Positions 48,217-60,068 of a stretch of 64,000 nucleotides of DNA are shown here, piece after piece. The notes beneath the pieces are model-generated. The model was not told the DNA's origin and searched no databases. It worked only from the letters and a program-made list of their open reading frames with translations. Origin of the DNA: Dissophora ornata (lineage: Eukaryota; Mortierellomycota; Mortierellomycetes; Mortierellales; Mortierellaceae). A program made the position numbers and the translations under genes. Within the stretch, counting starts at the first letter, position 1. Each line of letters starts with the position of its first letter. Location of the stretch: NCBI GenBank assembly GCA_025201705.1, contig MU616571.1:57265-121264 (forward strand), read 5' to 3'.

Positions 48217-49066
48217 ATGCCAATGGATGAAGACAATTACGCCAATCCTGTCGTGCCAGACTATGGCCCCGATGTATCAGCCTTGGTAGACTACGGAATA
48301 TCCACTATCAACCAAGACGGTGCAGTTGTCCTTGATAATCCTCAACAACCAGAGCCACTCTCCAGTATCAGCCAACAGACTCGTCCAATCCTTCCTGTTC
48401 TCATAGACGATGTCAAACGGGACACTGGCGAGTTGCGCCGAAATGAATATTGTATCCTCATCCACGTTTACCGGCAACTCTTAGCAATGTCCCCGGAAGT
48501 TCGGGCCAATTATGGAGGTGGACTTCGTGACCAGCTCGCTAACTTAACCGGCGTGGGTTTCAGTACTGCACAAAAGGCTATGAAGTTTTCAAAGATGGGC
48601 TATATCCCTGTTGGACCGTCCAGGGTCGGGAGAAAGCAAAAGGTGCTGGACGAGGATTATGCCGAAAAGATCAAGGAGATTGTCAGGCGCAAGAATCGGG
48701 CTGGGGAGATGGTCTCCGCAATCCAAATCAAGGACGAGCTCAAGAATGAGTATAATACTGATGTGACATTGACGATGCTGAGGCGCGATATGATACGGCT
48801 CGGCATGCGATGGGAGCAAGGTATGGAAATAACCATGAACAACCACTGAAGGACTTGGTGGCAAAAATGTACTCATTTTATATAATTTTTTTTTCTTAGG
48901 ATCAACAACTCGACAGTCAACATGGAGAAGCCGCGGGGGCTGGTCAAAGCGCAAAAAGACAAGCGTGAAAGGGCAAGAGACATCGAGGCTGGGCGAAGGA
49001 TCAGAACAATGCGATGGAGGAGTTGTGGAATCCGCGGAATCATATTTTACCGAGATCAACTCATAG
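48217..49066 (+). CDS. Helix-turn-helix protein resembling a transposase DNA-binding region
   Basis: Exon 1 (48217-48820) and exon 2 (48900-49066) join through a GTATGG donor and a T-rich TTCTTAG acceptor to 256 residues. An acidic N-terminus precedes two helix-turn-helix-like stretches: about residues 70-140 (ILIHVYRQLLAMSP...LTGVGFSTAQKAMKF) and 145-200 (GRKQKVLDEDYAEKIKEIV...IQIKDELKNEYNTDVTLTMLRRDMIRLGMRW). This two-part layout is like the DNA-binding half of Tc1/mariner-type transposases, but there is no DDE catalytic domain within the gene or downstream. The tail is basic (WSRKRKKTS-like). It may be a domesticated transposase fragment or a transcription factor. An alternative frame exists after the intron (to 49110), so the C-terminus is less sure. 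Confidence 0.68.
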
Positions 49067-49231
49067 CGCGTCAGAAACTACAAACTTTGGTAGTCTATCA
49101 TCATATCTAGAAAAGCATCATGGCAGGCTCCAGTTTCTTTTCTACATTGTGCGAAAGTCGTGCAGCAACATCAGTCTCAACAAACCACAGAATCTCCATT
49201 TCTTTACCATGGTATATAAATTTTTATTATT

Positions 49232-51274
49232 TTAGCGTTCCCTTGCCCCTTCTTGAGGATTGCCTGGTGGTCCAGTGGGCTTTCGGCTACTAGCGCCATT
49301 GGGATTAGATGATGTACCAGAAGAATTGACTCGACTTGGCGTCACTGAAGTAGTTGCTCTGGTGACTGCAACGCCGGCAATGGTACATGATGGTGGTGAG
49401 GACGAAGGGAGATAAGGGTATGCTTGATATATGGACTCGGCCGATGACGGCGGACCAGGGTAACTTCTAATGGAGGATAGAGAGAGTGGAGTGGTAGTAG
49501 GAGCTTCGTAAGCGCCACTAATGGTCCTGTAGGGATCGCTTATAGGTGGCCCTGCGCCATAGATGATAGGGGATGCGTGTATTGACGGATGGGGATGTAT
49601 TTGATGGTGCTGCTGTGGCGGTGGTGGTGTTGGTGGTGGTTGCGATTGCATTTGTAATTGCTGTTGTTGTCCTTGCTGCTCCTGTAAATGCAGTAGTCTT
49701 CGACGCTGATCTAGATCCTCCTGATGGGTTTGGATCTGTGCACGGAGATTCCTCAGCTCCTCATCATTCCTAGCTGGCTCTTCTGGATACGCTCTTGCAA
49801 GTGGTTTGTTTTCCTGACCATCCTCGTCCTCAACAAGACTGGCCCCATGTCGATGTCTTTTTCGAAGATACAGGATTAACAGGACTGTGGCCAAGATGAC
49901 TGCAATACCACCTGCTAACCCTCCAATAATTGCTCCTGTGTGCGCACTGAGGGATGACCCATCCTTATCATTGGCGGATCCTGATGAATTGGTTGGTGCT
50001 GGAAGAGACGAATTTAGAGGGGTATAGCTGGTGATCCAAGTGTCGGAGTCCAAGTCATAGATCAAAACATCAGGGTCGACTTCGTTCATGGTGACGTCGA
50101 CCCCTCCCCAGACGAGAAGTTGGTTCCCAGCAATGGTACACGTAGTATATAACCTCGTTTCCCCTGGGGTCCCCTGGTGCCAATTCAGCGTGACGGTGTC
50201 AAGGACAAAGAGGTCGCTGAGGAGTTTAAGTGTGCCGGGAACCCGCCCGCCGAAGATGACTAGCTTGGTACCGTCATCGTCTAGATTTTGGTTGAAAACG
50301 GAAGATAACGATGGACGCGTTAAATATTATGGACGCATGCACCGTGTTGCCTCACTATTATTATATCTAGAAAATATCTTACTTGCAGCCATGCAATGAT
50401 CTGCACGCATTGTTGGCGACTGGCCAGTCGTAACCTAGGATAAAAATGAAAACGCACCTTTAAGATATTTGATCACCTTCCGGTCATCCATATACTGCAT
50501 AACAAAACGGATCCATACCAATGTCGACCACATTTCTGACGCCGGCACGAACTCTGTGACAACACTTTGCAAAACAGTCTTCAGTTGACCACTATATCCT
50601 CCAAAGTATAGGATGCTGCTCCTATACTTCGACCACACGTTCCCATAATACGCCCGTGCCTGAAAAGTAGTCGTCGCAGGAGGCAAGGCTCCGGAGGAAG
50701 CCATTGTGTCCATCGCAACGGAATACATGCTCATCGTGTCCCTGTTCCCTGTATACCCTCCTGCCAAATACACCATATTCGTATCCGGATCAGTTACTGC
50801 GCCGACACCCTGTAGGTTCCCTTGGACTGGATTAACAGTCAAATATGACCATGTATCTGTCGCCACAGAATATTCCATGGCGAAAAAAGCCCCAGAATGG
50901 AAAGTGATCATAGTCCCTTCATCTGCTGTAAAAACCGCGGGAAAGAGTATTTGATTAGGCCCGTCCGCGAGTTTTTCCCAGGTCGGACTCGATGCGTTCC
51001 AGGGTACGGATAGATCAAGGGAGACGAACTGGCTTTGTTGTACATGAGAGTTGGTACCGCCACATATATATAATTTAGTAGTTGTCCTTGCGGATGCAGC
51101 TTCGGAGACGGATAAAGGTATCATACGGGATGGGTAAGAAGTCTGAGCCAGTGCGAAGTGTGAAGAGCCAGGGGTAGAGGAAACCCTGGAGGAGAACAGG
51201 GCATGTAAAAACGCAGGAGAAAGGAGGAGAGAGAGGATTGAATATCCAGCGGACACTCCTTGCGTTTTGACCAT
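49232..51274 (-). CDS. Kelch-repeat single-pass membrane protein (paralogue of the 31.1-kb gene)
   Basis: Three exons, 50519-51274, 50383-50434 and 49232-50280, join in frame to 618 residues. I chose the ATG at 51274 because it starts a signal peptide (VKTQGVSAGYSILSLLLSPAF); an in-frame ATG at 51415 would add 47 residues of Cys/Ser/Thr repeat. Kelch blades show KLYICGG, MVYLAGGYTG, ILYFGGYSG, KLVIFGGR and QLLVWGG. A transmembrane helix near residues 381-403 (GAIIGGLAGGIAVILATVLLI) is followed by a basic stop-transfer, a short coiled coil with a Gln run (LQEQQGQQQQL), and a Pro-rich tail. It shares topology with the gene at 31.1 kb but has one more intron. It is a probable cell-surface protein of unknown ligand. 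Confidence 0.86.
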
Positions 51275-52226
51275 TGGTTTAGACCGAGCAGAAGGGAAAA
51301 GTTGATGGAGTGTCCGATACTGATGGAAGCATGAAGGCTGTCCTGATGAATGAAGAGTGAAGGTGGAAGTGGAATCACAGGGCGAAGTGGAATCACAGGG
51401 CGAAGTGTCGCTCATTCTGTTAATGAAGCGGCAATGCACGAAATTTTTTTAAGTACGAGATGAAGGACGGAAGGAGGCAGGAGAGTAAGCCTTGTATCGT
51501 AGTGGGTTGAGGAGGCGCCTGGCGTTGGAAAACCGGCAATGGAATCAACCCTTTCGCCTCCCGGGTGTAACAGTGCAGGTGAATACAGTCAAGAGAGCAT
51601 TCACTGCAGAAGGACGGGGCTTGGGCCCAAATTCTTTCGGTCGGCCCAGCAACAAAACCTTCTTTTTCAATTGTACACCCTGCTTGTATGTCCACTATGC
51701 ACACCGCTTGTAGCACCGCGGAATAGATGCGCAACTCCTCTCACAGGTCAGGGCGTGCCCCCGCCCCCGCCCCTCTATTTAGAGTTAGCCTAGCGCGATC
51801 TGCCTACATAATTATTTATTGCTGCTCTTGGATTCCATGCAACACTGCCTCTCCGTTCCTGCATGTGAGGCCTTTTGTATGTGGTGGCTGGTCATCCTGA
51901 ATACTAATTGGCACGCATTAAATGATCATAATGTGCTCAACGCGCCACGTCCGCTCAGCCCAGTGCAGCAATAGCTACTCTCGTATCAATGTCTCGAAAA
52001 TCTGTTGCTGGTTGTTGTAGCTCACGAATTTTACTCCGCATCATTCAGCGTGGATGAATTGCAGTTTCTACCAAACCCGGTTTTTGTGGAGATGTTCGTG
52101 GGCCGCGAGCCAAGAGATCCAAAGGGACACCCGTTCGATTTCATCCTTTTTCTCTCTCAAAGCTTCACCGCCTCTTCCCATGGTGCCACTAGCAACCCCC
52201 ATTCCTCTTTTCAAGACTCTAGCCTC
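51275..52226. promoter_or_regulatory. Divergent upstream region of kelch gene and 15-exon gene
   Basis: A 0.95-kb gap with no supported gene. It includes an 18-base direct repeat (GAAGTGGAATCACAGGGC) present twice in tandem at about 51367-51406, and a C-rich block at 51750-51778. Confidence 0.5.
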
Positions 52227-55200
52227 ATGCCACACCCTATCCAACAAGACGTCCTTGTTCTCGAATCAGCCCTTGCTCAGATGGCTCTTCTTCAACAACA
52301 AGTAGGAGACTTGCCACCTACAGGATTTGAAGTCATCGCAAACTCCACTTCTTTTTCGAGTGGACTCCTTCGTGATGCTGTTGAAAGTCTGAACAACGCT
52401 GAGACACTATCCTTACTAAGAGGATTCTTCGACAGCGTATTTACCTCATTGCACGGTATTGACACAATCTTGCATCTTCAAAGCTTTCGCAATCTAAGTC
52501 AACATGGCAAGGTGAAGTAAGCTCCCGTTGCTAATGGAAATGTTTTATTTTAGCTCAACTCGTTTTGTCCTGTCAGGGATATCCGATCAATCTGAAAGCG
52601 CAATTGGAATTCGTCAACGAAGTCATCCAAGCTGCGCATATCGCGTTAACTAATGATAATTCTGATATCGCCGCTGTCAATCAAGCTCATCCTAAGGCCG
52701 ACATATCTATCGTCCTTCAATCCATGCTGGCACATCTTCTCGCACCAGTCAGGGATGTTTTGGAGCTAATACGTCAAAAGCATGTCACTGTGGAGGCAGC
52801 TAAGCGACTCTCATATATTCAAGTCATAGTGCAATGTGAATACTCATATTCAAGCTTCGCTGCTATGCCATGCCATGCCGCGCCATTCTCAACATATCTA
52901 ACAGTAACGTGTTCGTTGCATATTAATTTCCTACTTTCTTTTAAGGCGAAGAGGTGTTAGCCTCCATTTTGGTCACCGTGTACATTGTGACCCACGACGA
53001 AAACTTCAACGCGCAAACGATACTTGTGGATCTGATCTGCGTAGCTCTGCACCTGTATGATGAATATTTGTTGCCACTGCACCTGGTATGGTGTTTATGT
53101 TTGACTGTTTTCTACAGAGCAAGATGTGCACTTTTCAGATTACTCCTCGCCGTGGTGGACCATAATAGCCTTCTTACACAAACTGCAGTTTCCAAATATC
53201 CATATGGATGCATCCTGGCTGCTTGGGGGACTCTTGGTATTATTAAAATACGGGACTATGTTGAAGCACATTACTTCGATGCAGCGCGCGAAAGAAGAGC
53301 TCATTACCAGACTGTGTAAGCCTATCTTTCACCACTTTCGTCGCTCGGTTTGCATGGCATAGATCAGCCGTTGAGCAGCGCTCGCCGTCCTATATCACCC
53401 TCTGATATCATTATAGGCGCTTCTGATATCGTGGAGCGTGCGCTACTGTGTTTACAGTCATCGACGTCAGCGGTGAATACTGCTACTTGCCATGCTTTCA
53501 TTGCGACGTTGTTCGAGGCTCGCGGCATTTTTCGGAGCCTGGAGGATGACACAGGCCGTATGCTTCCTGGCGATCAAATGCCGGCAGTGGATGTACTGTC
53601 ATCATTGAGAGGTGCGGGATGACGTATCTACACCCTTGTGAATGGGATATTGTGAATCAGTAGCAACGACCGCGGAAGATAACATGACCTTCTCATTTAG
53701 TGGGCGACATGATCTCGCAAATGCAAAGTACTCAGTTTTCCGCAAGCGGGCTTCGTTCCATGGCCCACGACAGACAACGATGGATTATTGCTCTTCAGTT
53801 CTTGGACGCAACAGTCTCTAAGAGCATATGGTAAGCCGTATCAGAATTAATCAGCGTGCTAGCGACGTTACGCGGATGTGGACTAAAAACGTGGTCAAAC
53901 GTACATTCATCAAGCGCGAAAAACGAGTTTCAACTTGTAGCTATCGATTTGATAACGAAGGAAAGATCGCTGGAACACCTTTATGGCGCGAGTTGTATCC
54001 AATTGATTTGGATGTATATTGTAACGAACTTCAGTACTTGACTCCAACTCAAACATCACAGCTCCCATGATTGTGGATCGCAGGGTGTATTCACATACAC
54101 ACGACCTTTGGCCCATAGAAAATTGACAGCGAATCAGACCTACATGGTTGGCACACCAGACCGTTCACGTTTTCCAGGATAGTGAAGGGTCTCAGGTCCT
54201 CCATAAGAGATCCAGAAGGCTGGTTTTCGAAGGCGCTGCTGGCTAGACATCTAGATGATGTACTTCCATGGCTCTGGAGACATGACTGGAATAGAGACGA
54301 GCCAACGTTACGCGTTTCGAGTGAGCTACTACTGGAACTGGTAGGTCACCTTAGGGACATATACAGGGACATGTATGGAACAGTCCATCCCCATTCAACA
54401 TGCATATGTGCCTCACAGTCCTGGCTTCTATTACGCTGATTAGATGCTGCTGTGGTTTCTAAAAGAATTTCCGGTAGAACCAAAAGGCAGGAGGACGAAG
54501 CTGATTGATTCAGATAACATGGATAAGGTGTCGCGGACAATTCTACGGTTCCCGAGTGCGATCTGCTCTTTAAAGGTACGTTACGATTGTAAAACCAAAT
54601 TACGAAGTGCCACATTTGTCTACAGCGACAACTAGAACATTTCCTTCTAGATTCTCTTTAAGGACACGAGTTTCCTGGCTCTGTCTAGATTGAATCCGAT
54701 AGACGATGGCCAAAACACGATTCACCTCCTTTGCGTTATATGCAGTGTCGTTCACTCAATGCGGCAATACATAGCTGTAGGACACTTTGCTATGACACAG
54801 GTGCAGCGTTTGTTCTTTGAGAGAATCACTACTGTAACAGTCGAAGCGCTATGGAACCGGTCAATGACGGGTCAAGGTGCGTATTATCTACTCTCCACAT
54901 TGCGATCTCGGGTTTGGGGGACTTTAGAATTACTTTTTTTACTTTTTTTTACTTGGTTTGCAGCGATAGATTTTCTTTGGCAAATGCTCGAATCCATAAT
55001 ACCGTTGTTTCGTGCATTTCATGGGAATGATGCTTTATTACGCTGGTCAAGTGTAATTATCGATGGCGACATGGGTAAACGCCTACTTTTATTGTCATAT
55101 ATCTTCGTTATGCTCCTCAATCGAATCTACATAGCTAACTCTCTTTTGGTGCTATCACAGTGATCGATGAGCTCTTGCTTCAAATTGAGATATTTCAATC

Positions 55201-56767
55201 AGGATGCGAACAGAGAATGGACCTCGAGTTCTTCAGAAGAATGGACTCAATGACTCGGCTTGTCCTACTCCAAGTAGAATTCAATGAAGGTATTTCCCGG
55301 TGTGATCTGACACCTTGAAGGATATTTCCAATGCCTAATAACTCACGAATGTGCTTGTAGATGACCTATTCCACAACGGGTTACAGCCGCTCCCTTCATT
55401 ATGGGGTCTCATCCAGGACGTCATGGATAGCATTTCAACTTCACAGCAGGGTCGCCGTACCTTGACCACCTCCGAAAGTACTCCACAACAATCATCGCCG
55501 TTATTGTGCAGCGTTGCAATGGAGTGCGCTGTACAGGGAATGCACCTGCTGAACAAAGCCAGTTGTCGATGGCCTAGCGTGTTTACGATTTCTGAGGATG
55601 ACTTGGAGCTCATGGTTTACTTTGCGTTGGAGCTGCGAGGTCGTCATACGCACGAAACGTACATTGGTGGAATTGAACGGCCTGCTATCTCAAGTTTGAT
55701 TGTTGAGTTAGCAGAGCAGGTGTTGGATCGCCTGAGCGAGGGTGGTTGCACTAGAGCGAAAGATAGAACTTATGCTGTCGGACTAGAAAGCGCATTCGCG
55801 GAGCTGAAAACAGATTTGTATCTTCTTCTGGACGCACTAAGAGGAGACATCATTGCCATGGTAAGCAGTGGACCTGTAGATGTTGGTGATGTCCTTAAAG
55901 TCTTCCTGCCAATGTCGAATCCGCATGTTGATGCAGCGTATACACATTAATACGGATTTATAGGTCGTTAATGAAGCCGCGTGGAAAGTCTTGTCTGAAC
56001 TTTACCTCCTCCTTCTCCGATGTCCCGGAATAGCAACTATAACTGCTGTTCCATGTACGAGTGCAAACTTTGTTGCACCACCGACTCCAGAGCTTCTATG
56101 CTCGACATGGTCTTTCCTGCACGAGCTTGCGACATTTGTGATGATTGATAGTCTGCTGATCCGCTGGTTATCGGAAGCGACCCAGCTACTGTCGTGGCCA
56201 CAGCTGCAGACAATTTCAGGCTGTTCTTCGGCAGATCCTTTTGTGACATCCGCATCCAGTGGCAATACTCAGGCGGCAGGCGATATTTTTGACCAAGACG
56301 AAGATGGTGATCTACAAGGAGTCGGCTTCAGTACTTCAAAATCGATAGAGAAGGTCATTCGAGCAGCTGCGGATATCCTTGGAATAGTGAAGTTGGTGAG
56401 TTGGTGAGCCTCAGCCCCTTCTTATGGCCAGTGTGTAAAATTGCAGACACACAGACTAACATTTTGTTCCTCATAGACAGCATTAACGGCCGATGGATTC
56501 GCTCATCTAGCTGACCAACGGCATATCGCACCGATACACCGCTCGCTGCCATCTAAAAAGAGAATATCTGATCTTTTACATGGCAAGTTGATCTCCGAAT
56601 TTTCCCAGACGATCTACAGGTTGAAGCAATGCTACTATATTCAGTTTCCTAAGGAGAGAACAAATCAAAGTTTCGCGGATCATTTATCAGCACCGATGAT
56701 CGCGACCCTGGACCGGATCCTGGATTCGATATACACACTTTACAGACATGACAGTAATATGAGCTAG
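52227..56767 (+). CDS. 15-exon alpha-helical protein, family not recognised
   Basis: Fifteen exons join in frame: 52227-52511, 52577-52835, 52946-53085, 53120-53315, 53363-53611, 53701-53830, 53915-54020, 54119-54340, 54444-54575, 54651-54876, 54964-55074, 55161-55289, 55361-55860, 55964-56395 and 56477-56767, giving 1,135 residues. Every join has GT-AG ends and matching phase, and several introns carry CTAAT/CTGAT-like branch points, so the gene model is well supported by sequence alone. The protein is nearly all helix, rich in Leu and Ile, with no signal peptide, no clear membrane segment and no catalytic motif. The repeating pattern of paired helices (for example EEVLASILVTVYIV, LLQIEIFQSG, VIRAAADILGIVKL) suggests a HEAT/ARM-type solenoid scaffold. 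I cannot assign a family. An upstream in-frame ATG at 52092 is possible. Confidence 0.72.
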
Positions 56768-57031
56768 TCGAAATGTGGGAAGTCCTGTCGCAACTGTGCC
56801 TACAATTGTGATATCTTTGACTATGGCGAAATATGAAGGACAATTGCGAGGCACCAGGAAAGTCATGGGATATGCTTCCTGAACTGTTGTTTTAATTGCA
56901 GATGGAAATAAATGCAAAGGGTCAATGTTGAACAGGCTGGTAATGGACTAAGGGAGGTTGTGGCGCTGACGAGCGATATTTGCTGGAAGGGCTTCGAGCG
57001 ATATCAATCGAAAAAAAAAAAAAAAAAAAAA

Positions 57032-57056
57032 ACGAACGAACGAACGAACGAACGAA
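57032..57056. repeat. (ACGA)n microsatellite next to an A-run
   Basis: Six tandem copies of ACGA, ending in a diverged AATGA unit, follow a run of 22 A residues. An A-run passing into a simple repeat can mark the end of an old retroposed copy, but no body or target duplication was found. Confidence 0.75.
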
Positions 57057-57180
57057 TGAAACTGTACGCTTTCAATACTGAACATGTACGGTACGCTTTG
57101 ACTTGCATCATTTCATGGAAGGTGTACGCTTGTCGTTTCTCCAGGAAGGTGTACAAAATCTACAAAATATGGAATCGTAC

Positions 57181-57507
57181 CTCATGTTTATGTTGAAACA
57201 GGGTAAAAATTATCACTCGTTTATTGTTCAAGGTCTCCTTGAGCTGGATGGAACTGTTTGGGTCGTCGTGACATATTGCTGCTGCTCTTGGTACGTTTGA
57301 TTCTTGGACGCCCCTTTGGCTTCGCTACAAGTGGGGGTGAGCGTCAAACGAACTGACCAACTGACCCATTCCAAAAATGGAAATCGGACCAGGAAACCAT
57401 CAAAAAAGGAAAGCGGAACGGGCCGTTCAATATAGCTCGAATGTTGAAACGAAGAGCCTGCATATGTGATGAACTACTCATGTTTGTGTTGAAGTAGGCT
57501 GAAAAAG
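57181..57507. repeat. Diverged direct repeat pair about 300 bases apart
   Basis: CTCATGTTTATGTTGAAACA at 57181 and CTCATGTTTGTGTTGAAGTA at 57477 match at most positions and continue into similar AGG.TGAAAA-type sequence. The copies share orientation and could be ends of a direct-repeat element or remains of a local duplication. Confidence 0.55.
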
Positions 57508-58150
57508 TTTAGATGTAAGAAATAAGTTGGCGGCGGTCGCTTTTGGTCAGTCGACGGACATGGGGGTTGATTTTTTTTACCAAGTTGGCTTCGTGGATAA
57601 GTTGGCGGGGCCTGAAACGCCGTAGAGACCGTAGGAAGTAGAGTCGACTGGAAATCCTGTGCGCCTCTTCGTGTTTAGTTTTGTCCATGCAATGAGCACA
57701 CTCAAGACGCGCACTAATCCCTGTGTGATTTTGGATAGAAGCAAACTTCGAACGAATCTTTTTGTCTGTTGGAATAATCTTGCCAAACATTCCTCAGTCA
57801 AGATCCTGGTTCATGAAGATCAATGAAAGCATTGTATCCTTTCCAAAAGTCGGTTTGTGCCAGCCCTTGACTGCTCTTAGGTTGTTAAACCAATGACCAC
57901 GCCGTCCAGATCATGTCCTCTTCTCCAAGCTTCTGCTGCTTCAAATCTAGAACGTGGATTTCCGGCCAACAGGGTTTTTATTTTGCAGATGGCTCCATCT
58001 CTTGTTCAATTGACCTGATGCTCGACTGGGCCAACGGAGAGTAAAAAGACTTTTGCTGTTTGGCTCGACAATGCGATAGTTTTTCCAGCTCTGTGAATAC
58101 ACAGCAAGGAGTAAGATTTCAGTCTTGGTCTTCATCCAGTGATTGGGGAA

Positions 58151-58269
58151 TTTAAAACAAAATGCGTTCAATATCGCACGTCTTGTCTCGCACATGCAGA
58201 ATCTTTTTTGCTGTGGAAACTTCCGACATTTACGATGGAGGATCTCAGAATGAACGCATTTTGTCTTAA
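58151..58269. mobile_element. Miniature inverted-repeat element A (MITE-like, about 119 bases)
   Basis: The left end (TTTAAAACAAAATGCGTTCA, 58151-58170) and the right end (TGAACGCATTTTGTCTTA, 58251-58268) are inverted copies with one or two mismatches over about 18 bases. There is no coding capacity. A TA or TTAA-type target duplication is possible but not clear. Confidence 0.62.
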
Positions 58270-58617
58270 CCTGCAAAATTTTGCCTTTTTGGAATCCTTT
58301 ACTCATACGCCATTTACTGGTTGTCTGTGGTCCCGGCGTAAAAGTCGTGGACCAGGTGACGACTCCCCTCCTTCGACTCGTGATAGAGTGTCATCCAGAC
58401 CAATGACAAAGAAAGAGGATTTTACCTGCCCAGAACAAGAGATGTGATTTTATTTACCCTGGGACAATATCTGCCATGGTTGGAGTGATGCCACAGAGGG
58501 TGAGCGGCTGAGCGTACTATTTTTTTTTTAAGAATAATAGTATATGAGAGGCCGTGGCATCGATGTTCGCGAGCATAGGAAGGGAATGCAGAGACTAGCT
58601 GAGGGTCAGATCATCCC

Positions 58618-58757
58618 TTTTAAAACAAAATACGTTCAAAGTCCTTTGCCCGTTGGGGGGTTCCACTTTCGATTTTTGAACTCTCCCAGTGGGAGATTTT
58701 GGAAAGAACTAACATGACCCTACTGGGTCAATTTTGCTAAACGCATTTTGCTTTAAA
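58618..58757. mobile_element. Miniature inverted-repeat element B (about 140 bases)
   Basis: Left end TTTTAAAACAAAATACGTTC (58618) and right end AACGCATTTTGCTTTAAA (58740) form inverted repeats of the same family as element A. A small palindrome (CTCCCAGTGGGAG, 58683-58695) lies inside. The two elements have the same end sequence but different interiors; they could also be the outer and inner ends of one composite element of about 600 bases. Confidence 0.58.
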
Positions 58758-58881
58758 GTCTCAAAAATTGACACAGGCGCGAAGGTGAATCGCTTATTCG
58801 TCTCATGATAGACAAGAGAGGAGGGAATGTAATCCTTATATTTAACTGTAATTGCTCTAACATCGTTGTCAACATGGTTGT

Positions 58882-60068
58882 TCACTTGAACATGCGGAGG
58901 TAGGCTACATCATGAGCAGGAAAAAAAAAAGTGTCAGCAGAAATAACGAATCGTTTATCAATCACCCAGACCTCGACAAGAATAACATTTTACCTAGAAT
59001 CAATGCTCCAGCACCAGTGATAGTTCCGATCATGTACTGCAAAGTCTGCAACTTGATCGTCTCCATCTGTGTCCTTAGCGCCGCAATTTCCTGTTCGATC
59101 CTCTCCTCAGTCGCCCTAACCTTCAGTTCCTGTGTTGCAGCCTCATCTCGGATCCGTCCTTTTTCGAGATTCAGATCCAACCGCACACCGGCCTGTGTAC
59201 GAGTGACCTCCTCCCGCAAACGCTGTCGCAGTTTTTCGATTTCAGAGACGAGCCGCTCATTGTTGGTGTTTGTGAGCGAGAAGTCATTCTTTTCGAGCAT
59301 CTGTAACTCTGATTTGAGGGCTGCAAAGTCGACTTTGTAGGTGTATACAGTCTAGATGAGATGAAATGAGAGCAAGAGACAGGGTATCCCGCAAGAGACG
59401 GATGGTGAATATTCCAAGACGAATTAAGAGTAGAACATCCAGGCGTCACTCATGAAAAGTATAGCTACCTTGTCCTGGTCAGCTTTCGTCACCATGTTCT
59501 TGGTCAGATTGTCCATGCTATTGAGGCATGAACATAAAAAGATGAATCCTCTAGTTTATCAGCCAAGAAAATTGCCGTTTCCGTTGTTTCCTTTCGTTCA
59601 TTTACCTCTCACTAACGACCTCGCTGAGCGCATTCATGATCGCCTCTGACTGCTGTCTACTGAATCCTTCACGCTCCAGCTTCTCCACAAACCGATGGGT
59701 ATCGAAATGATGCCCTCCATCGTCCAGTACTGGCCCCGATGTCGAGAATTGACGGATCTGTGTTAATCCCAAGGTTGTTGGCATTCGTGACGATGTCAAG
59801 GTAAAAAAACGCGCCGCTACTGCCGGTGTCTCTGCTGTGTTTTTTGGTGTTGTGGAGTGTCTGTAGCTGAAGGTACGGGCTTGAGGAGTAACCGCGTTCC
59901 TTGTGCCTGAGAAATAACAAAAATACGCGTTTGCTTGTAAGAATAAGTGAACTTTGCTCAAAGAATACGTGTGTTTTCTATTTTGAGACACATACATGCA
60001 ACCTGGTTGCGGGCCGCTCTCGATGCGCTGCTGAGGACGCTGCGGGCGGGAATCCTGTTTGCCATCAT
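58882..60068 (-). CDS. FMP32/MCUR1-type mitochondrial membrane protein (DUF1640, CCDC90)
   Basis: Five exons, 59996-60068, 59606-59906, 59469-59517, 58994-59351 and 58882-58904, join in frame to 267 residues. The N-terminus is basic and Ser/Arg-rich, as in mitochondrial targeting sequences (RIPARSVLSSASRAARN). The DUF1640 signature follows: FDTHRFVEKLEREGFSRQQSEAIMNAL, a long coiled coil (EIEKLRQRLREEVTRTQAG, LDLNLEKGRIRDE), and a C-terminal membrane helix (GTITGAGALIL) completed by a seven-residue last exon (AYLRMFK) typical of the family's end. Animal MCUR1 affects the calcium uniporter and yeast Fmp32 affects cytochrome oxidase assembly, so the exact role here is open. Confidence 0.9.

Larger units (their letters stand above)
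56768..58881. other. Repeat-rich gap without a supported gene
   Basis: This 2.1-kb gap holds an A-run (57011-57032), an (ACGA)n tract (57032-57056), a pair of diverged direct repeats (57181-57210 and 57477-57507), and two miniature inverted-repeat elements (58151-58269 and 58618-58757). Minus-strand frames at 57509-57790 and 57947-58306 are uninterrupted for about 95-120 codons but cut across these repeats and show no domain. They may be transposon debris. Confidence 0.6.

Noticed and set aside
53831..53854. A 24-base intron in the 15-exon gene (acceptor AATCAG)
   Set aside because: Too short for the usual fungal intron; an acceptor at 53914 gives an 84-base intron in the correct phase.
57509..58306. 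Minus-strand frames of about 95-120 codons in the repeat-rich gap
   Set aside because: They run through the inverted-repeat elements, have no domain and no start context; read as chance or transposon debris.
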